NCBI RefSeq assembly: GCF_009884975.1
Contig: NZ_CP041970.1
Span: 3,720,001 to 3,784,000, forward strand
Source of the DNA: Acinetobacter dispersus
Lineage (GTDB): Bacteria; Pseudomonadota; Gammaproteobacteria; Pseudomonadales; Moraxellaceae
Reading direction: 5' to 3'
DNA: 64,000 nucleotides
A program made the translations under genes and the position numbers. A model generated the notes under the pieces. That model did not search any database. It saw only the letters and a list, made by a program, of their open reading frames with translations, and was not told the origin of the DNA. Below, piece by piece: positions 16,854 to 26,798 of this stretch (position 1 is its first letter; each line of letters starts with the position of its first letter).

Positions 16854-17365
16854 TTTTTATTCCTACATATCCATAGCTATCGAAATTTGAAGAAAGGTTA
16901 TGAATCCAATTTGCAGTTAAATTATATACTTAAGTTGTTAATAAATAACAATTAATTCCATAACCTCATACAGGTTATACGAGGTTATGAAAGTTATGAA
17001 AAAGTAATTAATTATCTATATAACAATAACTTACTAGGTTATGCTTTGTAACCTTTTTTTTAGGTTACGTATAACCTAGATGTAACCTAAACATAACCTT
17101 TATGAGTTGTAGAATTATTTATATTTTATATGTAGTTAGATATAGATATTAAATTTCATAACCTTTGTAACCTAATTCCATTACATACTTTGACTTTGAG
17201 ATTTACCCTAAAAAAGAACGATATTTAATCAATTTTCGCCAGGGCCTTACAGTACCATTATATCGAGTCCCAAACACGGACTCACATAGACACACATAAA
17301 ATTCATTAACTATTTGATATTTTTACACAAAGATTCCCAGACCCTCGGGACCAAGATTCAAAGAC
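16854..17365. other. Gene-free AT-rich region with YRTAACCT array
   Basis: No ORF with a credible start and ribosome-binding site is seen in this 512-base stretch. It holds the octamer array described separately and, at 17265-17283, a GAGTCC...GGACTC hairpin. After 17180 the composition changes and a terminator for a + strand transcript follows, with no + strand gene before it. The prophage right junction could lie between about 17180 and 17360. That placement is inference. Confidence 0.4.
16959..17173. repeat. Array of eleven YRTAACCT octamers
   Basis: TAACCT or its complement AGGTTA starts at 16961, 16972, 16982, 17036, 17049, 17062, 17072, 17083, 17094, 17159 and 17168. All eleven extend to the octamer YRTAACCT (CA, TA, TG or CG before TAACCT). 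Several are 10-11 bases apart, one helical turn, and a degenerate twelfth (AAGTTATG) follows the third at the same spacing. Both orientations occur. This looks like a protein-binding array, such as an iteron-type replication origin or an operator cluster. Confidence 0.65.
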
Positions 17366-17398
17366 CCCCAAGCTGGTATTAAAGGCTTGGGGTTTTTT
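17366..17398 (+). terminator. Rho-independent terminator without an upstream gene
   Basis: The arms CCCCAAGC (17366-17373) and GCTTGGGG (17385-17392) are followed by six Ts. It reads for a + strand transcript, but no + strand gene lies between Q and here. It may belong to a host gene displaced to the far side of the prophage, or to an unrecognised small RNA. Confidence 0.7.
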
Positions 17399-17504
17399 AA
17401 TGGTTTGAATTTAAATCTTTGTGATTTACTACGATTTTTATCTAAAGACTTTATGTTTCTTGATTATATGATTTTTGCGCCTTAAAAAAGACGCAAAAAA
17501 TTAC

Positions 17505-18182
17505 TTAATATGAGTTAACAAAATCATTAAATTCTAGTGCTTTATTTAGTGTGTTGACTTTGCAACTGGTTATGGGACTATATTTAGTAAAAAGTTTTGG
17601 GTTATGACATGCAATTGCTGCTATAAGAACATATTTACCTTTACTTAAAGGTTCTTTTGTTATCATTATAAAAATATCACCTGAGTGCTCTCTCGGTGCA
17701 TAGGTTTCAATAACAACATTATTTGAGTTTCTAATTTTATAATCTGCATTTTTAGTTACCCATAAATAAGCAGCTTCCATTTTAGTATCACATTCGGATT
17801 GACTATTACAGGTTGGAGCGGTGTTTGCAATTTTATCTCTATAAGATTGAATCTCTTTATCTTCCTTGCTCATTGAGTTTGTCTGGTTCTGCTCATTTAC
17901 AGGCTTCCCTATAGTTAATTTCTGGCCAACAACCGTAGTATAGGGCGATAGCAGTTCATTTTCTTTAACGAGGGACCTCCAGTTTGTATTAAATTTTTTA
18001 GCAATAGAGGCTAAAGAATCACCAGCTTTAACTGTATATTCTATATATGGTAAATCTTGTTTGATCTGTTCTGCTTCACTTTTCATTTTAATTGAATTTT
18101 GGTTAAGTGGTTCTGCAGAAACATACCCTGATAACATTAAAATGATAAAAGGGAGGATGGATTTTTTTTTGAAACTAAGCAT
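17505..18182 (-). CDS. Exported LysM-domain protein
   Basis: 225 residues. A signal peptide is clear (MLSFKKKSILPFIILMLSGY, cut near VSA-EP). A LysM domain follows at about 48-92 (YTVKAGDSLASIAKKFNTNW ... VVGQKLTIG), which binds peptidoglycan. The C-terminal about 110 residues, with the CNSQSECDTKMEAAYLWVTK segment and two further cysteines, form a separate domain I do not recognise by function. The gene is more AT-rich than the kinase next door and sits between the prophage and core genes, so it may be a phage-borne or other acquired gene. Its role is unknown. Confidence 0.7.
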   Translation of the reverse strand: MLSFKKKSILPFIILMLSGYVSAEPLNQNSIKMKSEAEQIKQDLPYIEYTVKAGDSLASIAKKFNTNWRSLVKENELLSPYTTVVGQKLTIGKPVNEQNQTNSMSKEDKEIQSYRDKIANTAPTCNSQSECDTKMEAAYLWVTKNADYKIRNSNNVVIETYAPREHSGDIFIMITKEPLSKGKYVLIAAIACHNPKLFTKYSPITSCKVNTLNKALEFNDFVNSY

Positions 18183-18505
18183 TAGGATTACTCTTTGATT
18201 TGAGCGGGAATTATTGAGTTTTATTACAAAGATGTATTCTACTTTAATTATGAAATTACTCTAGTAATTCTCATTTTAAAAAACATTTGAGTTATTATTT
18301 TTGACACTAGGTGATGCTAATAGTTTTTGATTTGAAATTAAGTTGTGTTTTAAGTGTAAATTCAATGAAATTTCACGTTTTGTTGCGAATTGATTGAATC
18401 AACAATTGCCTTTTCTGTTAAAGTTTGTTAATACTAAGTGATAGTTTTCACATTTTTTTTATAAAACGTAAAGAACCGTATAACGAAAATATTCGAGAGG
18501 CGGGA
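18183..18505. promoter_or_regulatory. Divergent intergenic region, LysM gene / kinase
   Basis: 323 AT-rich bases between divergent genes, presumably carrying both promoters. The only visible structure is a TTGATTGAATCAA palindrome near 18389-18401. Nothing else is recognised. Confidence 0.4.
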
Positions 18506-19777
18506 ATGACGATTCAATTATTAGAACTACAGCAAGCTGAAAAGTTAAGTGCTTGTAAAATCTCTCTTTCTTTGGGGCTAACTTCAGAGCAGAATTTGCT
18601 TGAGCAATTTTTACAGTTCAACCGAAAACTGATGCAAGCCAGTACCGCATTGCTATCATTTCATCAAGAACCTTACCTTTGGCATCGTTGCCCTGAAAAA
18701 CTCAAAGCCATTGATTCTGCAAAAATTACCAAAAGTCTAAATACCTTATTTGTGAATGGTGACCTGGTTGATAGCGATCATCCGCAATACTCAACATTAC
18801 TGGCATTTCTAGCACCACTGAAAAAGAAAATCCAAAGCGCAGTTGCTTTACATCTCAGACATCCAGACCAAACCTCACTCGGCTATATCATCCTGTTTGA
18901 TGAAGCTGCACAAGGTTTTAGCGATCTACAAAAACAACTTCTCCAAGAACATTGCGTCAACTTCATGCAACAACTGGAATTGAAGTTTAACCATGACGAA
19001 TTGAAAGAACTATACGAACAAGAAGCTGCACTCAATTTTAGTAAAACCAAATTCTTTTCGATTATTTCGCATGACTTACGTGCACCGTTTCATGGGCTAT
19101 TGGGTTTCTCAGAAATATTGGCAAAAGAACGTGAAACCTTAGACGAGTCTAGCATTCAGAATATTGCTGACTATCTATACGATACCTCACAGTCGACTTA
19201 TAACTTATTAGAAAGCTTGCTCAATTGGGCGATGGCCGAAGGTGGGCGTTTTGTCTATCACCCAATCAATTTTAAACTGCGCCAGATCACCAATATCGTG
19301 ACCGATATTCTGAAAACTTTAGCGATTAAGAAGAATATTCAACTGATTAATGAAGTGGATGAAAATCTTAAAGTCTATGCCGATATGAATATGATCACGT
19401 CGGTGATTCAGAACTTGGTCTCTAACGCGCTGAAATTTACCGATGTGGATGGTACGGGTAAAGTTTATATCCAAGCGCAACATAAAGGCACTTATGTTGA
19501 AATCTATGTCAAAGATACTGGTCTCGGCATGACCCAAGAACAGATCAAAGACCTATTCCAACCGCGGATTACCATCAGCTATAAAGGTACCGCAGGAGAG
19601 AAGGGTGCAGGTCTGGGCTTAAGTTTGTGTAAGCGCTTTGTAGAAATGAATTTGGGTGAAATCAATGTCACCTCCAATGAAGGCGAAGGTACAGTGTTTA
19701 CCGTGTTATTGCCAATCGAACGTGAACAGGTTGATTTATGTACGGATCAACAAAAAAGCAAAGCGAAATTAGTCTAA
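18506..19777 (+). CDS. Soluble sensor histidine kinase
   Basis: About 423 residues from the ATG at 18506, which has a GAGAGG ribosome-binding site. An earlier in-frame start at 18425 lacks one. There is no signal peptide or membrane span. The N-terminal half looks GAF-like (to about residue 185). The HisKA box is FFSIISHDLRAPFHGLLGF with the phospho-accepting His, followed by the N box (NLVSNALKF), G1 (DTGLGM) and G2 (GAGLGLSL) of the ATPase domain. No response regulator is adjacent. It is 48 bases upstream of glnE, a neighbour that may hint at nitrogen control, but the signal is unknown. Confidence 0.85.
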   Translation: MTIQLLELQQAEKLSACKISLSLGLTSEQNLLEQFLQFNRKLMQASTALLSFHQEPYLWHRCPEKLKAIDSAKITKSLNTLFVNGDLVDSDHPQYSTLLAFLAPLKKKIQSAVALHLRHPDQTSLGYIILFDEAAQGFSDLQKQLLQEHCVNFMQQLELKFNHDELKELYEQEAALNFSKTKFFSIISHDLRAPFHGLLGFSEILAKERETLDESSIQNIADYLYDTSQSTYNLLESLLNWAMAEGGRFVYHPINFKLRQITNIVTDILKTLAIKKNIQLINEVDENLKVYADMNMITSVIQNLVSNALKFTDVDGTGKVYIQAQHKGTYVEIYVKDTGLGMTQEQIKDLFQPRITISYKGTAGEKGAGLGLSLCKRFVEMNLGEINVTSNEGEGTVFTVLLPIEREQVDLCTDQQKSKAKLV

Positions 19778-19825
19778 AGAGATTTTAAAGATAAGCTTGT
19801 AACTGATATAACTAACCTAGATGAC

Positions 19826-22597
19826 ATGACATCAGTCGAGCCTTTTTATATGAATGCGCAACAGCTACAAAAAACCTTAGTTGCAAGCCAATATGCTGAA
19901 CAAGTTTTAAATTTATACAAACTACAATTAGAACAAGACTATTCCGAAGATCAATTTCTTGACTCACTGTCGACTGAGACCATCTATCAAAAAGTGCAAC
20001 TGGCTGTGGCTGAAGTTACTGATGAACAATCATGGATGAAAGCCTTACGCGTACTCCGTGCCAAGCTGATGTTTCGCTGGATTTGGCAGGATGCCAATCA
20101 ACTCACCAATGTGGTGACGTTGACACGTGAGCTATCCGATTTTGCTGATGCCAGTATTTGTGCAGCCAAAGCTTTTGCATTACCGCCTTTACTCGCCAAG
20201 CATGGTGAGCCCATCGGTTATTCAGGTCAGTTACAAGATCTGATTGTCATTGGAATGGGTAAGCTGGGCGCTCAAGAGCTGAATCTCTCTAGTGATATCG
20301 ATTTGATATTTGCCTTTGATGAACAAGGCGAAACTAATGGGCGTAAATGTATTGATGTACAGCAGTTCTGTATTCTGTGGGGACAGAAGCTGATTTATCT
20401 GCTTGATCATATTACTGCTGATGGTTTTGTGTTCCGTGTCGATATGCGTTTGCGTCCGTGGGGTGATGGTTCGGCATTGGCGATTAGTCATAGTGGATTG
20501 GAAAAATATTTAAGCCAGCATGGGCGTGAATGGGAACGCTATGCATGGATTAAGGCGCGCGTGATTACCGGTGGCAAAGCGGGCGAAGAATTGCTAGATA
20601 TGTCGCGTCCCTTTGTATTCCGTCGTTATGTCGATTATTCCGCTTTCGCTGCCATGCGTGAAATGAAGGCGATGATTGAGCGTGAGGTCATGCGCCGTAA
20701 TATCGAAGAGGATATTAAGCTGGGTGCGGGTGGGATTCGTGAAATCGAATTTATTGTGCAGGTATTCCAGTTGATCTATGGCGGATCGAAGCGCGAACTG
20801 CAAGATCGTCAATGTCTAGTCAATTTGCATCATTTAGGTGAAGCGGAGTTGCTGGATCAGCAAGCAGTGATTGATCTGGAAGATGCTTATCTATTTTTAA
20901 GACGAATCGAACATGCCATTCAAGCCTTGAATGATCAGCAGACGCAATCTTTACCAACCGAGCCTGAGCTGAGACAGCGTATGTTGGATACACTTGGCTT
21001 TGCTGATTGGGCTGCCTTCTTGGATGTACTCAATCAGAAACGTGACAAGGTCAAAGTCCAGTTTAAACAATTGATTCAGGAAACAGAGTTTGCTGAGCCT
21101 GTTGATGATTTCGTGCAGCTTGAACAAAAACTCAATGCGGTATTAGATGATGATGCCAAGAACCTGATCCAAAATTTTTGGCATGGGCAGGCGCTACGCA
21201 AGATCCCAGCCAGTGCTTTAGAGCGTTTAAAGAAATTCTGGCCGCATTTGATCGAAGCAATTTTACAATCGGATCAGCCCCAAGTGGCGCTGTTGCGTTT
21301 GATGCCATTGGTTGAATCGGTGCTACGCCGTACCGTCTATCTGGTCATGCTGATGGAAAGCCGTGGCGCATTACAGCGACTGGTGAAAATGGCAACTGTC
21401 AGTCCATGGATCTGTGAGGAACTCGCACAATATCCAGTGCTGTTGGATGAATTCCTATCCATGGATTTTGGTCTGCCACAACGTAAAGATCTGGAAGATT
21501 CACTGCGCCAACAATTGCTACGAATAGAGATTGACCAAGTCGAAGATCAAATGCGGGTACTGCGCTTATTTAAAAAGAGTAATGTACTGACAGTTGCAGC
21601 CAGTGATGTGCTTGCAGAAAGTCCGTTGATGAAAGTTTCCGATGCCTTGACTGATATTGCTGAAGTAAGCGTGCAAGCGACCTTACGCTTGGCTTATGAG
21701 GCAGTTGCGCAGCGTCATGGTTATCCAATTGGAAGCGATGGGCAGCGTTGCAGTCTGGACCATAAAGGTTTTGCGGTGATTGCCTATGGCAAATTGGGTG
21801 GTATTGAGCTGGGCTATGGCTCGGATTTGGATTTGGTGTTTATCCATGCCTTTGAAGAGCAAAGTGAAACTGATGGTCGCAAGGGCATTAGCGGTGCTGA
21901 GTTTGCCATTCGTGTGGCGCAGAAGTTTATGTCACTCATGACTACCCAAACGTTAGATGGGCGTGTCTATGAAATTGATACTCGTCTGCGACCATCGGGT
22001 GAAGCAGGGATGTTGGTCACTAGTTTAAAAGCTTATGAGCAATATCAACAAAAAAGTGCCTGGTTATGGGAGCATCAAGCCTTGGTACGTGCTCGCTCGA
22101 TTGCTGGAGATGCTGGATTATGCACGCAATTTGAACAGATTCGCTGTCAGATCCTGACCCAAGTTCGTGACGAAAATGTGGTGCGCGAAGAAGTGTTGAA
22201 AATGCGTCAAAAGATGAAAGATCATTTAGGATCATCTTCTGAGCAAAAAAAACATGGGATTTTTCATTTAAAACAGGACTCAGGTGGTATCGTTGATATC
22301 GAATTTATGGCACAGTATGCTGTGCTTGCATGGAGTGGGACGAATACAGATCTCGCCCATTTTTCCGACAATGTAAGAATTCTAGAAGATGCTGCTAAAG
22401 CAGGCTGCTTATCCAGTGAAGATGCCACAGCATTAATACACGCTTATCTCCGTGAACGAGCTGAGAGCCACCGTCTAGCGCTTGCAAATCAATCTATGCA
22501 AGTCAATGCTGCGGATTGGCACGATACCCGCGAGATCGTTTGCAAGTTATGGCAAAGATTAATTGATCCAACTGCGCAAGTAGTGGAAAGTGAATAA
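19826..22597 (+). CDS. glnE: Glutamine synthetase adenylyltransferase/deadenylase
   Basis: 923 residues, the usual size for GlnE. It has two nucleotidyltransferase domains with the paired motifs GMGKLGAQELNLSSDIDL (about 143) and AYGKLGGIELGYGSDLDL (about 653). Each contains the metal-binding D-x-D. A helical domain (GAGGIREIEF; SGGIVDIEFM) follows each. It switches glutamine synthetase off by adenylylation and on by deadenylylation according to nitrogen status and PII protein. The start could be 19826 or the Met at 19850. It is followed at 29 bases by ilvE. Confidence 0.97.
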   Translation: MTSVEPFYMNAQQLQKTLVASQYAEQVLNLYKLQLEQDYSEDQFLDSLSTETIYQKVQLAVAEVTDEQSWMKALRVLRAKLMFRWIWQDANQLTNVVTLTRELSDFADASICAAKAFALPPLLAKHGEPIGYSGQLQDLIVIGMGKLGAQELNLSSDIDLIFAFDEQGETNGRKCIDVQQFCILWGQKLIYLLDHITADGFVFRVDMRLRPWGDGSALAISHSGLEKYLSQHGREWERYAWIKARVITGGKAGEELLDMSRPFVFRRYVDYSAFAAMREMKAMIEREVMRRNIEEDIKLGAGGIREIEFIVQVFQLIYGGSKRELQDRQCLVNLHHLGEAELLDQQAVIDLEDAYLFLRRIEHAIQALNDQQTQSLPTEPELRQRMLDTLGFADWAAFLDVLNQKRDKVKVQFKQLIQETEFAEPVDDFVQLEQKLNAVLDDDAKNLIQNFWHGQALRKIPASALERLKKFWPHLIEAILQSDQPQVALLRLMPLVESVLRRTVYLVMLMESRGALQRLVKMATVSPWICEELAQYPVLLDEFLSMDFGLPQRKDLEDSLRQQLLRIEIDQVEDQMRVLRLFKKSNVLTVAASDVLAESPLMKVSDALTDIAEVSVQATLRLAYEAVAQRHGYPIGSDGQRCSLDHKGFAVIAYGKLGGIELGYGSDLDLVFIHAFEEQSETDGRKGISGAEFAIRVAQKFMSLMTTQTLDGRVYEIDTRLRPSGEAGMLVTSLKAYEQYQQKSAWLWEHQALVRARSIAGDAGLCTQFEQIRCQILTQVRDENVVREEVLKMRQKMKDHLGSSSEQKKHGIFHLKQDSGGIVDIEFMAQYAVLAWSGTNTDLAHFSDNVRILEDAAKAGCLSSEDATALIHAYLRERAESHRLALANQSMQVNAADWHDTREIVCKLWQRLIDPTAQVVESE

Positions 22598-22626
22598 TTG
22601 TGTAAAAAGAAAATGGAGTATGTGCG

Positions 22627-23553
22627 ATGAGTTTGGCTGATCGTGATGGTTTTATTTGGCAAGATGGAAAATTAGTTGATTGGCGTGATGCAAAAATTCA
22701 TGTCTTAACTCACACACTACACTACAGCATGGGTGTCTTTGAAGGCGTCAGAGCTTACGAAACACCGAATGGTACCGCAATCTTCCGTTTGCAAGATCAT
22801 ACTAAACGCTTATTAAATTCAGCAAAAATTTATCAAATGAATGTTCCATTTGATCAAGCGACACTAGAACAAGCACAAATCGATGTGGTTCGTGAAAATA
22901 AACTGGCTTCTTGCTATTTACGTCCATTGATTTGGATTGGTTCTGAGAAACTCGGTATTGCAGCAACAGACAACACCATTCATGCCGCAGTTGCAGCATG
23001 GGGTTGGGGTGCATACCTTGGTGAAGAAGCAATGGCACATGGTATTCGTGTAAAAACCTCTTCATTCACGCATCACCATCCAAACGTGACCATGTGTAAA
23101 GCTAAGGCATGCGGTAACTATACCGTGTCGATCTTGGCGCATCAGGAAGTCGCACGTTCAGGTTATGACGAAGCGATGCTACTTGATCCACAAGGCTTTG
23201 TTTGCCAAGGCGCGGGCGAGAATGTATTCCTGATCAAAGATGGTGTATTACATACCCCAGATTTGGCAGGTGGTGCATTAGAAGGGATTACCCGTCAAAC
23301 TGTGATCACCATTGCCAAAGACCTTGGTTATGAAGTAGTTGAACGTCGTATTACCCGTGACGAATTCTACATTGCAGATGAAGCATTCTTTACTGGTACT
23401 GCTGCAGAAGTGACGCCAATTCGTGAATACGATGACCGTGAAATCGGTTGTGGTTCGCGTGGTCCGATTACCACTGTTATCCAAAAGACCTTCTTTGATG
23501 CAGTACAAGGTCGCAATGACAAATATGCACACTGGTTAACTTATATTAAATAA
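22627..23553 (+). CDS. ilvE: Branched-chain amino acid aminotransferase
   Basis: 308 residues, a class IV PLP-dependent aminotransferase of full length. Family blocks include HYSMGVFEGVRAYET, the RPLIWIG segment, the GYDEAMLLDPQGFVCQGAGE region and FFTGTAAEVTPI near the C-terminus. It makes leucine, isoleucine and valine from their keto acids. It lies just after glnE and marks one border of the Acinetobacter outer-core locus. A strong terminator follows. Confidence 0.97.
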   Translation: MSLADRDGFIWQDGKLVDWRDAKIHVLTHTLHYSMGVFEGVRAYETPNGTAIFRLQDHTKRLLNSAKIYQMNVPFDQATLEQAQIDVVRENKLASCYLRPLIWIGSEKLGIAATDNTIHAAVAAWGWGAYLGEEAMAHGIRVKTSSFTHHHPNVTMCKAKACGNYTVSILAHQEVARSGYDEAMLLDPQGFVCQGAGENVFLIKDGVLHTPDLAGGALEGITRQTVITIAKDLGYEVVERRITRDEFYIADEAFFTGTAAEVTPIREYDDREIGCGSRGPITTVIQKTFFDAVQGRNDKYAHWLTYIK

Positions 23554-23572
23554 GCTGTAATCGTATGCAAGG

Positions 23573-23596
23573 GCGAAGCTTAGGCTTCGCTTTTTT
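23573..23596 (+). terminator. Terminator after ilvE
   Basis: GCGAAGC (23573-23579) pairs with GCTTCGC (23584-23590) and six Ts follow. It closes the glnE-ilvE transcript. Confidence 0.85.
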
Positions 23597-23730
23597 ATTG
23601 ACGAATTAATACTAAAAAAAATGATCAGCTCTATGCTAAGATGAGAATATATTCAGTGCATATGATTGAACGCTCTTGGATTTTTTATGACAACGCGAAC
23701 TTCCATATCTCAAGCATTTAAGGTTATCAG

Positions 23731-24486
23731 ATGGTAGATATTCAACAAAATTCGGCAACTCATGAAGACAATGTGATTTTGTGCATGAAGTGGGGAACCA
23801 AATATGGTGCTGAGTACGTAAACCGTCTATATAACATGGTCAAACGTCATTTGACCCTACCTTTTAAAATGGTATGTCTGACAGATCGTACCGAGGGGAT
23901 TGACCCGAATATCCAGTGCTTTCCAATACCATCTTTGGATTTACCTGCAGGTAGTCCTGAACGCGGTTGGAATAAACTTTCAACCTTTGAGCCTGATTTG
24001 TATGGCCTAAAAGGCAATGCATTGTTTCTCGATCTGGATGTGGTCATTATTGATAATATTGACTGTTTTTTCCAAGCGGAAGGCGAGTTCTTGGTGATCC
24101 ACGATTGGAAACGTCCATGGCGTATTACTGGGAATAGCTCGGTATATCGCTTTAAATTGGGGGCTTTTCCTAAAATCCTGCCGTATTTCCGTGCAAACTT
24201 TAATGAGATCAGTCAAAAGTTCCGCAATGAACAAGAATATCTGTCTTGGTTTGTGCATAACGAAGGTAAGCTGAGCTACTGGAATAAAGAGTGGTGTAAG
24301 AGCTATAAATATCACTGTCTAAGACGGGTGCCATTTGCTTATTTCCAGCCGCCTGTTAAACCGAAAGGCGCAAAAATCATTATTTTCCATGGCGAGATCA
24401 ATCCACCAGATGCGATTAGTGGTGGTGGTGGTAAGTGGTATCGTTATGTATTGCCATCGGATTGGATTAAAGAGTCTTGGCAATAA
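23731..24486 (+). CDS. Putative glycosyltransferase, outer-core locus
   Basis: 251 residues. The middle contains NALFLDLDVVIIDNID, a hydrophobic strand leading into a D-x-D that in GT-A enzymes binds the metal and sugar nucleotide, and RGWNKLSTFEPDLY before it. A later KIIIFHGEINPPD with a conserved His also fits retaining GT8-like enzymes. There is no signal peptide. It is the first gene inside the outer-core locus next to ilvE, read away from it. Acceptor and sugar are unknown. Confidence 0.7.
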   Translation: MVDIQQNSATHEDNVILCMKWGTKYGAEYVNRLYNMVKRHLTLPFKMVCLTDRTEGIDPNIQCFPIPSLDLPAGSPERGWNKLSTFEPDLYGLKGNALFLDLDVVIIDNIDCFFQAEGEFLVIHDWKRPWRITGNSSVYRFKLGAFPKILPYFRANFNEISQKFRNEQEYLSWFVHNEGKLSYWNKEWCKSYKYHCLRRVPFAYFQPPVKPKGAKIIIFHGEINPPDAISGGGGKWYRYVLPSDWIKESWQ

Positions 24487-24528
24487 TTGAAACACTGCCA
24501 AGCGCGCTAATAACGTGATTGGTGCAAT

Positions 24529-24559
24529 AAAAAAATCAGGCGAAGAGCCTGATTTTTTT
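24529..24559. terminator. Bidirectional terminator between convergent genes
   Basis: TCAGGC (24536-24541) pairs with GCCTGA (24547-24552), flanked by an A-run and a T-run. It serves both the glycosyltransferase on the left and the epimerase on the right. Confidence 0.85.
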
Positions 24560-24571
24560 ATTTTAACCGAT

Positions 24572-25597
24572 TTAGAGCTTGTGATATTCACGATACCAAT
24601 CGACAAAGTTTTTGACCCCATCGACCACCGATGTCGCAGGTTTATAGTCTACATAATTTTCCAGAGCGGAGCTATCGGCAAAAGTATCAGGCACATCACC
24701 AGGTTGTAACGGAAGCAAGTCTAAAATTGCTTCTTTGCCTGCTGCTTTCTCAATGGCCTGAATATATTCAATCAATTTCACCGTACGGTTATTGCCAATA
24801 TTAAAGATTCTAAACGGGGCATTGCTGGTTGCAGGGTTTGGATGGTTACTGTCCCAAGTTTCATCAGGTGTCGCAATTTTATCGCTGGTACGGATAATCC
24901 CTTCAACAATATCATCGATATAGGTAAAGTCACGGGTGTGATTACCGTGATTGAACACAGGAATTGGTTTGCCTTCAAAGATATTTTTGGTGAATTTAAA
25001 TAAGGCCATATCTGGACGTGTCCACGGACCATACACAGTGAAGAAACGTAAGCCAGTGGTCGGTAATTTAAATAAATGACTGTAGCTGTGTGCCATTAAC
25101 TCATTGGCGCGTTTAGTCGCAGCATAGAATTGTAATGGATGATCGACGCCATGCTGTTCACTAAAAGGCATGGTGGTGTTGGCCCCATACACACTACTGG
25201 TACTGGCATAGGTCAAGTGCGGTGTTTCTGCATAGCGGCAGGCTTCTAAGATATTGGTAAACGCAATCAGGTTGCTTTCCACATAGCTATGTGGATTCTC
25301 AAGCGAGTAGCGTACACCAGCTTGTGCTGCTAAGTGAATCACGCGATCAAAGCTATGATCTTTAAAACACTGATCCACTACGGCTTTATTAGCAAGGTTT
25401 TCACGAATTAAACTAAAGTTGCCAGTATCTGTACTTTCAGCCAATAGTTGTAATTGCTTTGCACGAGCTTCCTTTAGCGAAGGGTCATAATAATCATTAA
25501 AATTATCAAAACCGACCACATCATCACCACGTTCAAGTAGTTTTTTTGCAACACTAAAGCCGATGAATCCCGCAGCACCTGTGACTAGAACTTTCAT
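24572..25597 (-). CDS. UDP-glucuronate 4-epimerase-like NAD-dependent epimerase
   Basis: 341 residues, a short-chain dehydrogenase/epimerase. It has the NAD-binding [15 protein letters not shown] at the N-terminus, [13 protein letters not shown], the catalytic STSSVYG and Y-x3-K (YAATK), and [19 protein letters not shown]. The last block and NDYYD are typical of enzymes interconverting UDP-glucuronate and UDP-galacturonate. It overlaps the UDP-glucose dehydrogenase gene by 4 bases, which provides its substrate. Together they would supply UDP-galacturonic acid for the outer core. Substrate choice is inferred from the neighbour and motifs. Confidence 0.87.
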   Translation of the reverse strand: MKVLVTGAAGFIGFSVAKKLLERGDDVVGFDNFNDYYDPSLKEARAKQLQLLAESTDTGNFSLIRENLANKAVVDQCFKDHSFDRVIHLAAQAGVRYSLENPHSYVESNLIAFTNILEACRYAETPHLTYASTSSVYGANTTMPFSEQHGVDHPLQFYAATKRANELMAHSYSHLFKLPTTGLRFFTVYGPWTRPDMALFKFTKNIFEGKPIPVFNHGNHTRDFTYIDDIVEGIIRTSDKIATPDETWDSNHPNPATSNAPFRIFNIGNNRTVKLIEYIQAIEKAAGKEAILDLLPLQPGDVPDTFADSSALENYVDYKPATSVVDGVKNFVDWYREYHKL

Positions 25598-26763
25598 TCA
25601 TCGCCTCCAAAAATATCTCGTGTATAAACTTTATCTTGTACATCTAGCAAATCATTTGAGAGGCGATTGGCAATAATCACATCACTAGATTGCTTGAATT
25701 CATTTAGGTCTTGCGTCACTTTTGACTTAAAGAAGGTATCTTCATGAAAGGTTGGCTCGTAAATAATAACTTCAACGCCTTTCGCCTTCAGTCGCTTCAT
25801 GACACCTTGAATTGCTGAGGCACGGTAATTGTCTGAGCCACTTTTCATCACGAGACGGTAGATACCGACTGTTGTTGGGTTTCGAGCAAGAATCGAATCG
25901 GCAATAAAATCTTTACGTGTTCGATTTGCATCGACAATCGCTTGAATCAAATTACTTGGGACATTGTTGTAATTTGCCAATAATTGCTTGGTATCTTTTG
26001 GTAGACAATAACCACCGTAACCAAAAGATGGGTTGTTGTAGTGGCTACCGATACGTGGGTCAAGACAAACGCCGTCAATTACTTGTTTGGTGTCTAGGCC
26101 GAAGCTTTGTGCATAAGTATCCAATTCATTGAAGAATGCGACACGCATTGCAAGATAAGTATTGGCAAATAATTTAATTGCTTCGGCTTCGGTTGAGTGG
26201 GTCAGCAAGACAGGAATATCTTGTTTTACAGCACCTTCTACCAGTAGATCTGCAAATTGTTGCGCACGTTCAGACTGTTCCCCCACAATAATACGAGAAG
26301 GATAGAGATTGTCGTGTAATGCTTTGCCTTCGCGCAGAAATTCCGGAGAGAAAATAATATTCTGGGTTTGATATTTCTGTTTGACTTGTTCAGTAAAACC
26401 AACGGGAACTGTTGATTTGACGATCATGGTCGCATTGGGATTAATGGTTAGGACATCCTGAATGACGCTTTCCACACTTTGGGTATTAAAGTAATTGGTC
26501 TGAGGATCGTAATCGGTTGGGGTGGCAATAATAATAAAATCAGCATCTTGAAACGCCAGTTGCTGATCGGTTGTCGCTGTAAAATTGAGATTTTTTTCTT
26601 TTAAAAAGATTGAAATATCATGATCCTGAATCGGTGATATTTTGTTGTTTAATAAGTCAACTTTGCTTTGTAATATATCAAGCGCAATGGTTTCATGGTG
26701 TTGTGCAAATAGCATTGCATTTGACAACCCGACATATCCAGTTCCAGCAATCGCTATTTTCAT
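25594..26763 (-). CDS. ugd: UDP-glucose 6-dehydrogenase
   Basis: 389 residues. An N-terminal Rossmann motif ([13 protein letters not shown]), the [12 protein letters not shown] block and the active-site cysteine in [12 protein letters not shown] are all present. It oxidises UDP-glucose to UDP-glucuronate with two NAD+. It is translationally coupled to the downstream epimerase. In Acinetobacter ugd is more familiar from the capsule locus, so this one, within the outer-core region, may be a second copy dedicated to lipooligosaccharide. The rest of the genome would be needed to know. Confidence 0.93.
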   Translation of the reverse strand: MKIAIAGTGYVGLSNAMLFAQHHETIALDILQSKVDLLNNKISPIQDHDISIFLKEKNLNFTATTDQQLAFQDADFIIIATPTDYDPQTNYFNTQSVESVIQDVLTINPNATMIVKSTVPVGFTEQVKQKYQTQNIIFSPEFLREGKALHDNLYPSRIIVGEQSERAQQFADLLVEGAVKQDIPVLLTHSTEAEAIKLFANTYLAMRVAFFNELDTYAQSFGLDTKQVIDGVCLDPRIGSHYNNPSFGYGGYCLPKDTKQLLANYNNVPSNLIQAIVDANRTRKDFIADSILARNPTTVGIYRLVMKSGSDNYRASAIQGVMKRLKAKGVEVIIYEPTFHEDTFFKSKVTQDLNEFKQSSDVIIANRLSNDLLDVQDKVYTRDIFGGDE

Positions 26764-26798
26764 AAATACCTAACAGACTCTAAATACATGATGGACAG

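Noticed and set aside
17240..17345. Possible tRNA 3' end as an attachment site (TCGAGTCC, GGGACCA)
   Set aside because: The arms cannot be arranged as a T-stem and acceptor stem ending in CCA; only a GAGTCC/GGACTC hairpin is present.
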